A stretch of DNA of 42,008 nt, taken from Actinomycetota bacterium (GTDB lineage: Bacteria > Actinomycetota > Thermoleophilia > Solirubrobacterales > Solirubrobacteraceae). The position numbers were made by a program, and so were the translations under genes. The DNA lies in assembly GCA_005883215.1 (NCBI GenBank), contig VAYS01000033.1, positions 1-42,008 on the forward strand, given 5' to 3'. Within the stretch, counting starts at the first letter, position 1. Each line of letters starts with the position of its first letter. The notes beneath the pieces were generated by a model that saw only the letters and a list, made by a program, of their open reading frames with translations, did no database searches and had not been told where the DNA came from. Below are positions 33,338 to 40,495 of this stretch, piece after piece.

Positions 33338-34470
33338 ATACCCACGCCGCGCCGATGCCCGATCGCGACCGCCCCGCCCGCCGCCCCGAGCCGCCCGCCT
33401 TCGGCTCCTCGGAGCCGTTCCTGGTCGGCCTCGAGGAGGAGCTGCTGCTCGTCGAGGCCAGCGGCGAGCGGCTGGCCCCGGTTGCCGCCCAGGTACTGGA
33501 GGCGCTGCAGGCGCCGTCGGGACTGGCGGGCCATGAGGCCTACGCCGCCGAGATCGAGCTGCGCTCCGTCCCTCGGGCGAGCGCGGTGCGGGCGGCGACG
33601 CAGGTGGGCGAGCTGCGCGCGGCGGCGCGGGCGGCGGGCACCGAGCTGATGGGCGCGGGCGTACACCCCACCTCGCCGTGGGGGGTCGCCGACCTGGTGC
33701 AGCTCGCCCGCTATCGCGACGTCGAGCGCACGATGCGCGGCCTGATCCGCCGCACCCCCGAGTGCGCGCTGCACGTGCATGTGGCGCTGCCCGACCCGGA
33801 GGCGGCGATCTCCGCCTACAACGGCCTGCGCGAGCATCTCCCGCTGCTCGTCGCCCTGGCGGGCAACTCGCCGTGGTGGTTCGGGAACGACTCGGGCCTG
33901 GCCAGCGCCCGCCACGCGCAGGTGCGGGCCTATCCCCGCCGCGGCGTGCCCCCCGCCCTGCGCGACTTCGACCACTACCTGGAGCTCATCGACGCCGTGA
34001 TGCGGGCCGGGGGCCTGCCCGACTACACGTTCGTGTGGTGGGACGTGCGCCCCCACCCCCGGCTGGGCACGGTGGAGGTACGAGAGATGGACAGCCAGTC
34101 GCGCCTGGTCGACGTGGCCGCCCTGGCCGCCCTGATCCAGGGACTGGCCCGTCACGAGGCCGAGCGCCGCTCGGCTCCCCGGGCGCCGGCCGAGGCCATC
34201 GACGAGTCGTGCTTTCGCGCCGCGCGCGACGGGCTTCAGGCGGTGGTGGAGACGCCCGAGGGGCCGCTGCCGGTGCCGGCGGCGGCGCGCCGGGCGCTGG
34301 GTCTGGCCGGGGCCGCCCTGCGCGGGGCGGGCGAGGAGGAGGCGCTGGACGGCATCGAGCGCATCCTGCGCGAGGGCGCCGGCGCCGACCGTCAGCGCGC
34401 GGCCCACGCCCAGGGCGGCGTGGGCGCCCTGCTGCGCCAACTGGTGGCCGAAACGGCGGCCCCCCTCTGA
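33334..34470 (+). CDS. Carboxylate-amine ligase, YbdK/GCS2 (glutamate-cysteine ligase type 2) family
   Basis: The coupled TTG start at 33334 gives 378 residues; ATG 33355 is an in-frame alternative. Hallmarks of the GCS2 family are 'FLVGLEEELLLVE' (nucleotide/metal Glu cluster), 'CALHVHVALPDPEAAI', 'NSPWWFGNDSGLASAR' and 'WWDVRPHPRLGTVEVREMD'. These ATP-dependent ligases join the gamma-carboxylate of glutamate, or another acid, to an amine; some make gamma-glutamylcysteine weakly. It ends the VOC/FAD/ligase operon. A role in making or tagging a thiol or amine metabolite is possible, but nothing here fixes it. Confidence 0.88.
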   Translation: MNTHAAPMPDRDRPARRPEPPAFGSSEPFLVGLEEELLLVEASGERLAPVAAQVLEALQAPSGLAGHEAYAAEIELRSVPRASAVRAATQVGELRAAARAAGTELMGAGVHPTSPWGVADLVQLARYRDVERTMRGLIRRTPECALHVHVALPDPEAAISAYNGLREHLPLLVALAGNSPWWFGNDSGLASARHAQVRAYPRRGVPPALRDFDHYLELIDAVMRAGGLPDYTFVWWDVRPHPRLGTVEVREMDSQSRLVDVAALAALIQGLARHEAERRSAPRAPAEAIDESCFRAARDGLQAVVETPEGPLPVPAAARRALGLAGAALRGAGEEEALDGIERILREGAGADRQRAAHAQGGVGALLRQLVAETAAPL

Positions 34471-34579
34471 TCGGGCCACTGGGTGAGGCGGCGGCCGGCC
34501 GTGGCGGGGGCCCGCCCCTGTCCGAAATCGTGGGAAATTAGTCCTTGCGGACAGGGCCGGACCCGGCCATGATGGGGCC

Positions 34580-35575
34580 ATGCGCGACGTCCTGATCGCC
34601 GTCTTCGAAGGCGTCCAGAGCCTCGACGTGACCGGACCGCTCGAGGTGTTCGCCGGCGCCAACGAGGCCTTGGCCCGCGGCATCGGCGGTCGGCGCCGGC
34701 GCGCCGCCTACCGCGTGACGATCGCGTCGAGCGCGGGGCGGTCCCTGCGCACCTCGAGCGGCCTGGAGCTGGTTCCCCACCGCCGGCTGCGCCCAGTGCC
34801 CGCCCGCCTGGACACGCTGGTGGTTCCCGGGGGGACCGGTACGCGCGCGGCGCTCGCCGATCGCCAGCTGCTGGCGGCCCTGGGCCAGGCGGCCGGGCGG
34901 GCGCGGCGGGTGGCCGCGGTGTGCACCGGGGCCTTCCTGCTGGCCGAGGCCGGCCTGCTCGACGGGCGCCGGGCCACCACGCACTGGGCCGCCTGCGCCG
35001 AGCTGGCCCGGCGCTATCCGGCCGTCGACGTGCAGCCCGAGCCGATCTTCCTGCGCGACGGCCGCGTGTTCACCTCGGCGGGCGTGACCGCCGGTCTGGA
35101 CCTGACCCTCGCGCTGGTGGAGTCCGACCTCGGCCGCGAGGTCGCGCTCACCGTGGCGCGCGGCCTCGTCCTGTTCCTGCGTCGGCCCGGCAGCCAGGCG
35201 CAGTTCAGCGCTCAGCTGTCGGCGCAGCTCGCCGCCCACGATTGGCTGCGCGAGCTGCAGCAGTGGATCGCCGAGCACCCCGACGCCGATCTGACCGTCC
35301 CCGCCCTGGCCCGGCGCGCGTCGCTGAGCCCGCGCCATCTCGCGCGCCGCTTTCAGCGCGAGACCGGCGTCACCCCGGCCCGCTACGTCGAGCAGGTGCG
35401 GCTGGAATCCGCCCGGCGCCGGCTCGAGGAGTCCCCAGACCCGGTCGAGCAGGTGGCGCTGCAGTGCGGCTTCGGGACGCCGGAGACGATGCGCCGCGTG
35501 TTCCTGCGCCGGTTGGGGGTGGGACCGGGGGAGTACCGCCGGCGCTTTGCCTCTCCGCTGTCGGTGGCGGCATGA
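34580..35575 (+). CDS. GlxA-type transcriptional regulator (DJ-1/PfpI domain plus AraC HTH)
   Basis: This 331-residue protein carries a DJ-1/PfpI amidotransferase-like domain (about residues 1-190), with 'DVTGPLEVFAGAN', 'LDTLVVPGGTGTRAAL' and the nucleophile-elbow motif 'AAVCTGAFLLAEAGLLDGR'. An AraC-family double helix-turn-helix follows (about 235-325), with 'LTVPALARRASLSPRHLARRF' and 'PVEQVALQCGFGTPETMRRVF'. GlxA-type regulators sense metabolites through the DJ-1 domain. It overlaps the next gene by four bases (ATGA), and that gene is a stand-alone DJ-1/PfpI protein, the likely regulated partner. Confidence 0.92.
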   Translation: MRDVLIAVFEGVQSLDVTGPLEVFAGANEALARGIGGRRRRAAYRVTIASSAGRSLRTSSGLELVPHRRLRPVPARLDTLVVPGGTGTRAALADRQLLAALGQAAGRARRVAAVCTGAFLLAEAGLLDGRRATTHWAACAELARRYPAVDVQPEPIFLRDGRVFTSAGVTAGLDLTLALVESDLGREVALTVARGLVLFLRRPGSQAQFSAQLSAQLAAHDWLRELQQWIAEHPDADLTVPALARRASLSPRHLARRFQRETGVTPARYVEQVRLESARRRLEESPDPVEQVALQCGFGTPETMRRVFLRRLGVGPGEYRRRFASPLSVAA

Positions 35576-36216
35576 GAGAGCTGGCGCTCGTCCTCTACGA
35601 GGGCTTCACCGCGCTCGACGCGATCGGTCCCTACGAGGTGCTCAGCCGCGTGCCCGATCTCGAGCCCGTCTTCGTGGCCTCGGCACCGGGTCCGCAGCGC
35701 ACCGACGCCGGGGCCACGGTGCTCGCCGAGGCCGGGCTGGGCGACGTTCCGGCCCCCGAGATCGTGCTCGTCCCGGGCGGGCCGGGCCAGGAGGCCGCCT
35801 TGGGCGACCAAGCGTTGCTGGGGTGGCTGCGCCAGGTGCACGAGCGGAGCGAGTACACGACCTCGGTGTGCACCGGGTCGCTGGTGCTGGCCGCGGCGGG
35901 CCTGCTCGAGGGGCGCCGCGCCACCAGCCACTGGCTGGCGCTCGAGCGCCTGGGGGAGATGGGCGCCCATCCGGTCGCCGAGCGGATCGTCCAGGACGGC
36001 AAGATCATCACCTGCGCCGGCGTCTCCGCCGGCATCGACATGGGCCTCGACCTCGCCGCTCGGCTGGCCGGCGAGCCGGTGGCGAGGGCCATCCAGCTCG
36101 GCCTCGAGTACGACCCCCAGCCGCCATGGGACGCGGGCAGCCCGGCCAAGGCTCAGCCCGAGACCGTCGCGCTGCTGCGGGCGGCCTCGCGCCACGCGCT
36201 CGACGGCGAGCGCTAG
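35572..36216 (+). CDS. DJ-1/PfpI family protein (isonitrile hydratase-like)
   Basis: Start ATG 35572 lies in the ATGA overlap with the GlxA gene, giving 214 residues; the much longer open frame upstream is a shadow. The DJ-1/PfpI fold is marked by 'ELALVLYEGFTALDAIGPYE', 'EIVLVPGGPGQEAAL' and 'TTSVCTGSLVLAAAGLLEGR', whose Cys is the expected nucleophile, with 'ATSHW' following and 'TCAGVSAGIDMGLDLA' near the end. The closest functional type by motif is isonitrile hydratase (InhA), which hydrates isonitriles to N-formyl amides; glyoxalase III or chaperone-like roles are alternatives. Confidence 0.85.
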   Translation: MRELALVLYEGFTALDAIGPYEVLSRVPDLEPVFVASAPGPQRTDAGATVLAEAGLGDVPAPEIVLVPGGPGQEAALGDQALLGWLRQVHERSEYTTSVCTGSLVLAAAGLLEGRRATSHWLALERLGEMGAHPVAERIVQDGKIITCAGVSAGIDMGLDLAARLAGEPVARAIQLGLEYDPQPPWDAGSPAKAQPETVALLRAASRHALDGER

Positions 36217-36229
36217 GAGTTCAGCCAGC

Positions 36230-36775
36230 TCAGTTGAGGCTGGGGTCGACCGGCATGCGCGCCAGCAACGCGAAGCGGCCGCCCAGGCGTTCGAGCACCG
36301 CCGGCCACAGCTCCTCGGGGTCCTCGCCGAAGACGTCCTCCTCGTCGGCGGGGGCCACCACCCAGTCCGAGCGCTCGACCTCGCCCTCGAGCTGGCCGGG
36401 CCCCCACCCGGCGTAACCGGCGAACACCCGCGCCCGGGAAGTCGCCTGCTCCAGGGCGTCGAATTCGGCCTCGGCCGGGAGGAAGCCGATCCGCTCGCCC
36501 ACCAGCATCCCGGCCTTCTCGGGCTCCTCCCACTCGGCGAGCACGAGCACCGCCGATGGGCGCACCGGACCACCGACGAACACCCGGGCGAGGGGATCGA
36601 CCAGCTGCTCGAGGTCGGGGACCGCCTCGCCCACGCTGGCCGCCGAGGGGCGGTTGAGGACCAGGCCCATCGCTCCCTCCTCGTTGTGTTCGCCGATCAG
36701 GATGACCGCCCGGCGAAAGTTGGGATCGATCAGGGCCGGCGAGGCCACCAGCAGCTGTCCGCGCAGGGAGTCCAC
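36230..36775 (-). CDS. YqgE/AlgH family protein
   Basis: Start GTG 36775 ('VDSLRGQLLVASPAL') begins the conserved domain exactly; the open frame upstream to 37009 is a shadow of the neighbouring gene. It has 181 residues, the usual family length. Blocks are 'DPNFRRAVILIGEHNEEGAMGLVLNRP', given here in part as 'MGLVLNRPS', then 'RVFVGGPVRPSAVLVLAEW' and 'RVFAGYAGWGPGQLEGEVE'. The biochemical function of the family is not established; an alginate-regulation link in Pseudomonas gave it the AlgH name. It is convergent with the DJ-1 gene (13-base gap) and lies 58 bases after the NlpC/P60-like gene. Confidence 0.9.
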   Translation of the reverse strand: MDSLRGQLLVASPALIDPNFRRAVILIGEHNEEGAMGLVLNRPSAASVGEAVPDLEQLVDPLARVFVGGPVRPSAVLVLAEWEEPEKAGMLVGERIGFLPAEAEFDALEQATSRARVFAGYAGWGPGQLEGEVERSDWVVAPADEEDVFGEDPEELWPAVLERLGGRFALLARMPVDPSLN

Positions 36776-36833
36776 TGACCCAGCGAACGCTAGCGGGCGC
36801 CGGTTCCCGGAGGGACCGGTCCCGGGGGCCGGC

Positions 36834-37619
36834 TTAGAGCCCGGGCCAGTGGCGCGCGACAAAGCCGTCGTTCGCGCGCGCCCCGGCCTGCCAGCGCGTG
36901 CCCAGCGGCCCGTCGCGCCCGCTGGTGTCGAAGCGCAGCCCGGCCACGTACATGTAGGTGTGCCCTTCGTTGGCCAGGACGGTGATCCAGCGTCCCGGCC
37001 CCGGGGCACCCCAGTTCATGAGCTCGCCCGAGGTCAGGGGCGCCGCCAGCAGGCCGGCCGCCGCCAAGGCGTAGCTGACGGATCCCGAGCAGTCATAGGC
37101 GTTGTCCTCGAAGGACGCGTGACCACCGCCGAACACGTAGGGGAAGGTGGCGATCGCGTTGCCGCCGGCGATCACCCGGGCCACCGCGGCCGGGGCGTGC
37201 CGCGGCACTTGGGCGTTGCCCTGCTGGTCGAGCCCGGCCACCGCTCCCGCGGCGGTGGGGGCCGCGGGCGTGGCGGCGCGCTGAGCCTGTTGCATCTGGC
37301 GCAGCTCGGCGCGCACCTCGGCGTCGGAGGGGGCGCCGGGAGCGACGGTGGTCGCCGCCGACGCGGTGGACGGGGCGCCCGCCACCGAGTGGGTCGAGGA
37401 CGACTGGGCGAAGCTCTGCGCCGCCTCGGGATCGGGCACCAGGCGGGAGGCGCTCGCACGTTGGGTCCTCGCGGTCGGCGCCCGCGTCGCCTGGGCGATC
37501 CCCAGCGGGGCGTCGGGGCGGGCCGGATGCACCGGGCCGCCGTCCGAGCATCCGCCAACTGCGGCGGCCAGCGCGGCTGCCGCCAATAGAGAGGAAGGCC
37601 GTCCTCCTTGCCGAGTCAC
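36834..37619 (-). CDS. NlpC/P60-like cell-wall lipoprotein
   Basis: This 261-residue protein has a lipoprotein signal peptide with lipobox 'AAVGGC' (Cys24), a long Ala/Pro/Ser/Thr-rich spacer (about residues 25-140), and a C-terminal peptidase-like domain (about 145-261). The catalytic-type Cys is in 'NAYDCSGSVSYALAAAG', with a candidate His in 'NEGHTYMYVAGLRFD'. The fold is that of NlpC/P60 peptidoglycan endopeptidases, which cut stem peptides. The spacer would span the wall from the membrane anchor. Active-site order fits, but the third residue is not obvious. Confidence 0.75.
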   Translation of the reverse strand: MTRQGGRPSSLLAAAALAAAVGGCSDGGPVHPARPDAPLGIAQATRAPTARTQRASASRLVPDPEAAQSFAQSSSTHSVAGAPSTASAATTVAPGAPSDAEVRAELRQMQQAQRAATPAAPTAAGAVAGLDQQGNAQVPRHAPAAVARVIAGGNAIATFPYVFGGGHASFEDNAYDCSGSVSYALAAAGLLAAPLTSGELMNWGAPGPGRWITVLANEGHTYMYVAGLRFDTSGRDGPLGTRWQAGARANDGFVARHWPGL

Positions 37620-37738
37620 CCCGCAGTGAGGCTAGCGAGGCTGCTCCCGGCCGTGCGCCGTTGGCTCATCGCGCCCGCGGATCGCCGGCCTCCGCCCGGG
37701 CGCCGCCGATCGGGGAACAAGCTGCTCGGGTTCTACAC

Positions 37739-38086
37739 CTAGGCGGCCAGGCTGTAGCGGGTGATGAGGTTGAGCGCGAGCTGCAGCGCCCCGGCGGCCA
37801 GGAACAGCGCGCCGGCGATCGCGCCGTCGCCGATGGCCATCGCTCCGGCGCAGGCGAGCAACCCGACGGCGATCCCGTAGTCGAAGGCGTGGTGGGCGCC
37901 GATGGGCACGTAGCGCGGCTCGGATGCACCGAGGCCGGCGCCCACCAGCAGCGCCCCCACCAGCACGCCGACCACCATCGCCGCTGGACTCAAGCCGAGC
38001 GCGAAGGGCAGGGCCATCAGCCCGAAGCCGATCGTCATCTCCAGCGCGCCGTGGACGGTCAGGGGAAGAAGTCGGAACGTAGTCAT
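37739..38086 (-). CDS. Small four-helix membrane protein
   Basis: This 115-residue, strongly hydrophobic protein has about four predicted membrane segments: 'TIGFGLMALPFALGL', 'AAMVVGVLVGALLVGAGL', 'FDYGIAVGLLACAGAMAIG', 'AGALFLAAGALQLALNLI'. The opening 'TVHGALEMTIG' with a buried Glu resembles SPW-repeat type small membrane proteins of actinobacteria. No function is known. A 403-base gap with several hairpins lies on its 5' side. Confidence 0.65.
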   Translation of the reverse strand: MTTFRLLPLTVHGALEMTIGFGLMALPFALGLSPAAMVVGVLVGALLVGAGLGASEPRYVPIGAHHAFDYGIAVGLLACAGAMAIGDGAIAGALFLAAGALQLALNLITRYSLAA

Positions 38087-38114
38087 GGTCGGCTAATCGT
38101 GCTGACCCGCCGGT

Positions 38115-38145
38115 CGGCCGTGTGTGACGGGGCGCACACTGGCCG
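38115..38145. other. Bulged hairpin near the small membrane protein start
   Basis: CGGCCGTGTG (38115-38124) pairs with CACAC plus GGCCG (38135-38145, one T bulged) around a ten-base loop. It lies about 30 bases upstream of the minus-strand membrane protein gene, so it would be in its leader or promoter. Confidence 0.4.
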
Positions 38146-38315
38146 GCCCGACCCCGGCCCGAGCCGGTTATCTGGATGTTCACCCCAGCGGGCCCGGCGG
38201 CTGCTGCAATGACGTCTGCGAGGATGACCACCTCGCACCCGCGGGCCTGACCCACCCGCATGAGGCCGCCCAAATGTGGCCATTGCCCGCCACCTCTCCG
38301 GCGGGCTCGCGCGGC

Positions 38316-38345
38316 GGCGCCGGGCCCATCGGTGGGCCCGGCGCC
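38316..38345. other. Perfect inverted repeat, 13-bp arms, 4-base loop
   Basis: GGCGCCGGGCCCA (38316-38328) and TGGGCCCGGCGCC (38333-38345) are perfect inverted arms around TCGG. Such a GC-rich stem would be extremely stable as RNA or as a cruciform. There is no following T-run on either strand, and no gene ends close by on either side, so ordinary termination is not an obvious explanation. Confidence 0.75.
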
Positions 38346-38489
38346 CACGCGTCCCACCGCGCTGCCGGTAGTGGGCTTAAGCCCTCGTTCCCCGAAGCTT
38401 TACCTGCGCTTTCGCGGCGCCCGTAGATTGGTTACCTAGTCGTCCGGACGGCGGCCACCCGTCGTCACCACGAGGGAAGGAGCATCGTC

Positions 38490-38690
38490 ATGGCCAGCGC
38501 TGAGTTCTCCGAGTCGCTGCGTCGGCAGGACCCGATGCCGTCTTCCGCGGCCGCGCCGTTGGCCGTGGCCCACGACGCCGAGTGGCGAGAGTCCCAGCCC
38601 GATATGCGCACGCTGCGGGGCAACGGCCAGCTTGAGGAGGGCGATCTCCAGCGCGGCGAGGACAAACTCGCGCGCGTGCTCGGCTGGTAG
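38490..38690 (+). CDS. Small hydrophilic hypothetical protein
   Basis: This 66-residue protein starts at ATG with a good ribosome binding site (GGAAGGAG, 38475-38482). It is polar, rich in Glu, Arg and Ala, with no membrane segment or Cys, and is probably largely disordered or helical ('EWRESQPDMRTLRGNGQLEEGDL', given here only as its core 'DMRTLRGNGQLEEGD'). I do not recognise a family. The ribosome binding site and its isolated position support a real small gene. A stress-type small protein is a guess only. Confidence 0.6.
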   Translation: MASAEFSESLRRQDPMPSSAAAPLAVAHDAEWRESQPDMRTLRGNGQLEEGDLQRGEDKLARVLGW

Positions 38691-38749
38691 CGGCGCCCCG
38701 TCACCTCGCCGGGCGGTAGCGCCGGGCCGACCGGCTAGCCTGCGCGCTC

Positions 38750-39721
38750 GTGTCGGCCGGATCGAGCCACGCGGTCGTGGCATACGCGCTGGCGGGGCCC
38801 CGTCCGGCGGCGGCCGCCGCCCTGGCCCACCCAGCCGCTCCGCATCACCACCCCGACCCGATCACCCTCTTTCAGGGGGCGATCCTGGGCTTGGTCCAGG
38901 GAGTGGCCGAGCCTTTCCCGATCTCCAGCCTGGGTCATGGCGTCGTGCTGCCGCGCGTGGCGGGATGGCACATACACCAGAACGACAAGTTCTTCCTCGC
39001 CTTCCTAGTGGCCACCCACCTGGCCACGGCGCTGGTGCTGCTGGGCTTCTTCTGGCGCGACTGGGTGCGGATCGCAAGGGGTCTCGGCCGCTCGCTGCGC
39101 GAACGCGAGATCCGCGCCGATGACCCGGACGCCCGACTCGGATGGCTGCTGGTGGTCGGCACGATCCCGGCAGGGATCGTCGGTCTGCTGCTCGAGGATC
39201 CGCTGCGCAAGCTGTTCGCCTCGCCGGTCTCGGCGGCGGCGTTCCTGTGCGTCAACGGCCTCCTGCTGCTGGGCTTCGAACGGCTGCGCCGACGCGCCCC
39301 TACCCCGGGTGACCATTTGGGCGATCCCGATCCGCGTCTGGCTGCGCTGAGCTGGCGCCAGGCCGTGGCGGTGGGAACCTCGCAGGCGACGGCGCTAGTG
39401 CCGGGGATTTCGCGCTCGGGCGTGACCATGGGCGGGGGCCTGCTCGTCGGCCTGTCCAACGAGGACGCCGCCCGCTACGCGTTCCTGCTCGCCACCCCGA
39501 TCATCGGCGCGGCGGCGGCGCTGAAGATCCCCGATCTGCTCGGTTCGGAGGGAAACGGCGTGCGCGGGGCGGCGCTGCTCGGCGCCGGGTGCGCCGCTGT
39601 CACCACCTACTTCGCCGTCCGGTTCCTGTTGCGGTACTTCGAGGCCAATCGCCTGACCCCGTTCGGGGTCTACTGCCTGGGGATCGGCGTGGCGTTGACG
39701 ATCGCCTTCGCCGTCGCCTGA
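38750..39721 (+). CDS. uppP: Undecaprenyl-diphosphate phosphatase (UppP/BacA family)
   Basis: This 323-residue integral membrane protein starts at GTG. The two signature motifs are present: 'GLVQGVAEPFPISSLGH' near residue 48 (compare the common E-F-L-P-V-S-S-T-G-H) and 'LVPGISRSGVTMGGGL'. UppP removes a phosphate from undecaprenyl pyrophosphate to recycle the lipid carrier for peptidoglycan and other wall polymers, and confers bacitracin tolerance. The changed first motif and the SLGH ending fit an actinobacterial subgroup. An Ala/His/Pro-rich N-terminal extension ('HPAAPHHHPDP') precedes the first conserved helix. No ribosome binding site is obvious; TAGCCT 13 bases before the start suggests a possible short-leader or leaderless transcript. 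Confidence 0.9.
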   Translation: MSAGSSHAVVAYALAGPRPAAAAALAHPAAPHHHPDPITLFQGAILGLVQGVAEPFPISSLGHGVVLPRVAGWHIHQNDKFFLAFLVATHLATALVLLGFFWRDWVRIARGLGRSLREREIRADDPDARLGWLLVVGTIPAGIVGLLLEDPLRKLFASPVSAAAFLCVNGLLLLGFERLRRRAPTPGDHLGDPDPRLAALSWRQAVAVGTSQATALVPGISRSGVTMGGGLLVGLSNEDAARYAFLLATPIIGAAAALKIPDLLGSEGNGVRGAALLGAGCAAVTTYFAVRFLLRYFEANRLTPFGVYCLGIGVALTIAFAVA

Positions 39722-39766
39722 GGCTGCGACCGGCCGGCGCACCGCCCCACCGGACGGGCATCGTGG

Positions 39767-40030
39767 TCAGGCGCCGCTGGGCCCGGTGGGCGCGCCCGGC
39801 TCGGCGGGGCGGCGCGGCCCGCTCTGAAACCAAGCAAAGGCAAAGCACCCCAGCGCCACGACCAGCGCGGCAATGCCGTGCTTGGTGTGGTGGTGTGAGC
39901 TCCCCGACTGGTGTCCCGGGAAAAACGACGGCAGCGAGGCGGCGGTCGAGACGAAGTAGATGACCGACACGGCGATCAGCGCGATCCCGAGCGCGACGGC
40001 GAGCAATATCAGCGGGCGGTTGCGGGGCAT
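39767..40030 (-). CDS. Small two-helix membrane protein
   Basis: This 87-residue protein has two membrane segments ('PLILLAVALGIALIAVSVIYFV' region and 'HGIAALVVALGCFAFAWF') joined by a short loop with 'HQSGSSHHHTKH', a His-rich connection that could bind metal. A Pro/Gly-rich tail follows. No family function is known to me. It is convergent with uppP, 45 bases beyond its end. Confidence 0.65.
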   Translation of the reverse strand: MPRNRPLILLAVALGIALIAVSVIYFVSTAASLPSFFPGHQSGSSHHHTKHGIAALVVALGCFAFAWFQSGPRRPAEPGAPTGPSGA

Positions 40031-40126
40031 CGGCGGGCCACCCTAGCCGATCATTACCGCCTGTTTACCCCGCCCTGAGGTAGGTCCACGATCATGCCTC
40101 GCGAGCTACCGAAAGGGAGGAAGGCG

Positions 40127-40369
40127 ATGCCGCGCATCATCGTGCAGGCAGACCCTCAAGACGGAACCGACGCAGCCGTGCTCATGGCCGAACGGGTCAA
40201 CGCGAGCGACTTCGAGAGCCGGCACTTCTCGGATCAGCTCGTCGAGCGAATCGGCTGGGCGGTGTTCGACGCCGTCGAGGCTGAGGATGGCCAGGCGGCC
40301 GCTCCGGATGCAGCGGTGGCTGGCCCCGCGAAGGCGCAACGGCGTCGGCGCGATCTGGTCCCCGCCTGA
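40127..40369 (+). CDS. Small hypothetical cytosolic protein
   Basis: ATG 40127 is chosen over ATG 40094 because GGGAGGAAGG (40115-40124) lies directly in front of it. The product has 80 residues: a short beta/alpha stretch ('MPRIIVQADPQDGTDAAVL', 'FSDQLVERIGWAVFDAVE') and an Arg-rich end. I know no family for it. Upstream, GTTTACC (40063) and GGTAG (40079) resemble the -35/-10 of SigB-type stress promoters, but the 12-base spacing is shorter than usual. Confidence 0.6.
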   Translation: MPRIIVQADPQDGTDAAVLMAERVNASDFESRHFSDQLVERIGWAVFDAVEAEDGQAAAPDAAVAGPAKAQRRRRDLVPA

Positions 40370-40400
40370 TCCTGGGGATCCGGCGGATGCGCGCCAGGCA

Positions 40401-40425
40401 GCGGCCCGGCTGGAGGCCGGGCCGC
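40401..40425. terminator. Hairpin between convergent genes, possible bidirectional terminator
   Basis: GCGGCCCGG (40401-40409) and CCGGGCCGC (40417-40425) form a perfect nine-base stem with a seven-base loop. It lies between the convergent small gene ending at 40369 and the CpsB gene ending at 40496. No T-run follows. Confidence 0.5.
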
Positions 40426-40450
40426 CGGCGGGTGCCCTCCCATTGACCGC

Positions 40451-40471
40451 CCGGGCGCTCGACGCGCCCGG
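40451..40471. terminator. Second hairpin between the same convergent genes
   Basis: CCGGGCGC (40451-40458) and GCGCCCGG (40464-40471) form a perfect eight-base stem around a TCGAC loop. It lies 25 bases from the CpsB stop and 26 bases from the first hairpin, so each convergent transcript would meet one hairpin shortly after its stop. Confidence 0.5.
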
Positions 40472-40495
40472 CGTCACGACCCTTCGGCGTCCGCG

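Larger units (their letters stand above)
38087..38489. other. 403-base gene-free stretch with several palindromes
   Basis: I find no convincing gene here; the one plus-strand open frame (38124-38426) lacks a ribosome binding site and a conserved look. The stretch holds a bulged hairpin (38115-38145), a perfect 13-bp-arm hairpin (38316-38345) and a 12-bp palindrome GGGCTTAAGCCC (38373-38384). It separates two divergent small genes, so it must carry both promoters. It may also encode a structured RNA or long leader. Confidence 0.5.

Noticed and set aside
38124..38426. A 100-codon plus-strand frame in the 403-base gap
   Set aside because: It has no ribosome binding site, a Pro/Gly/Ala-rich composition without domain character, and it runs through the perfect 13-bp hairpin.
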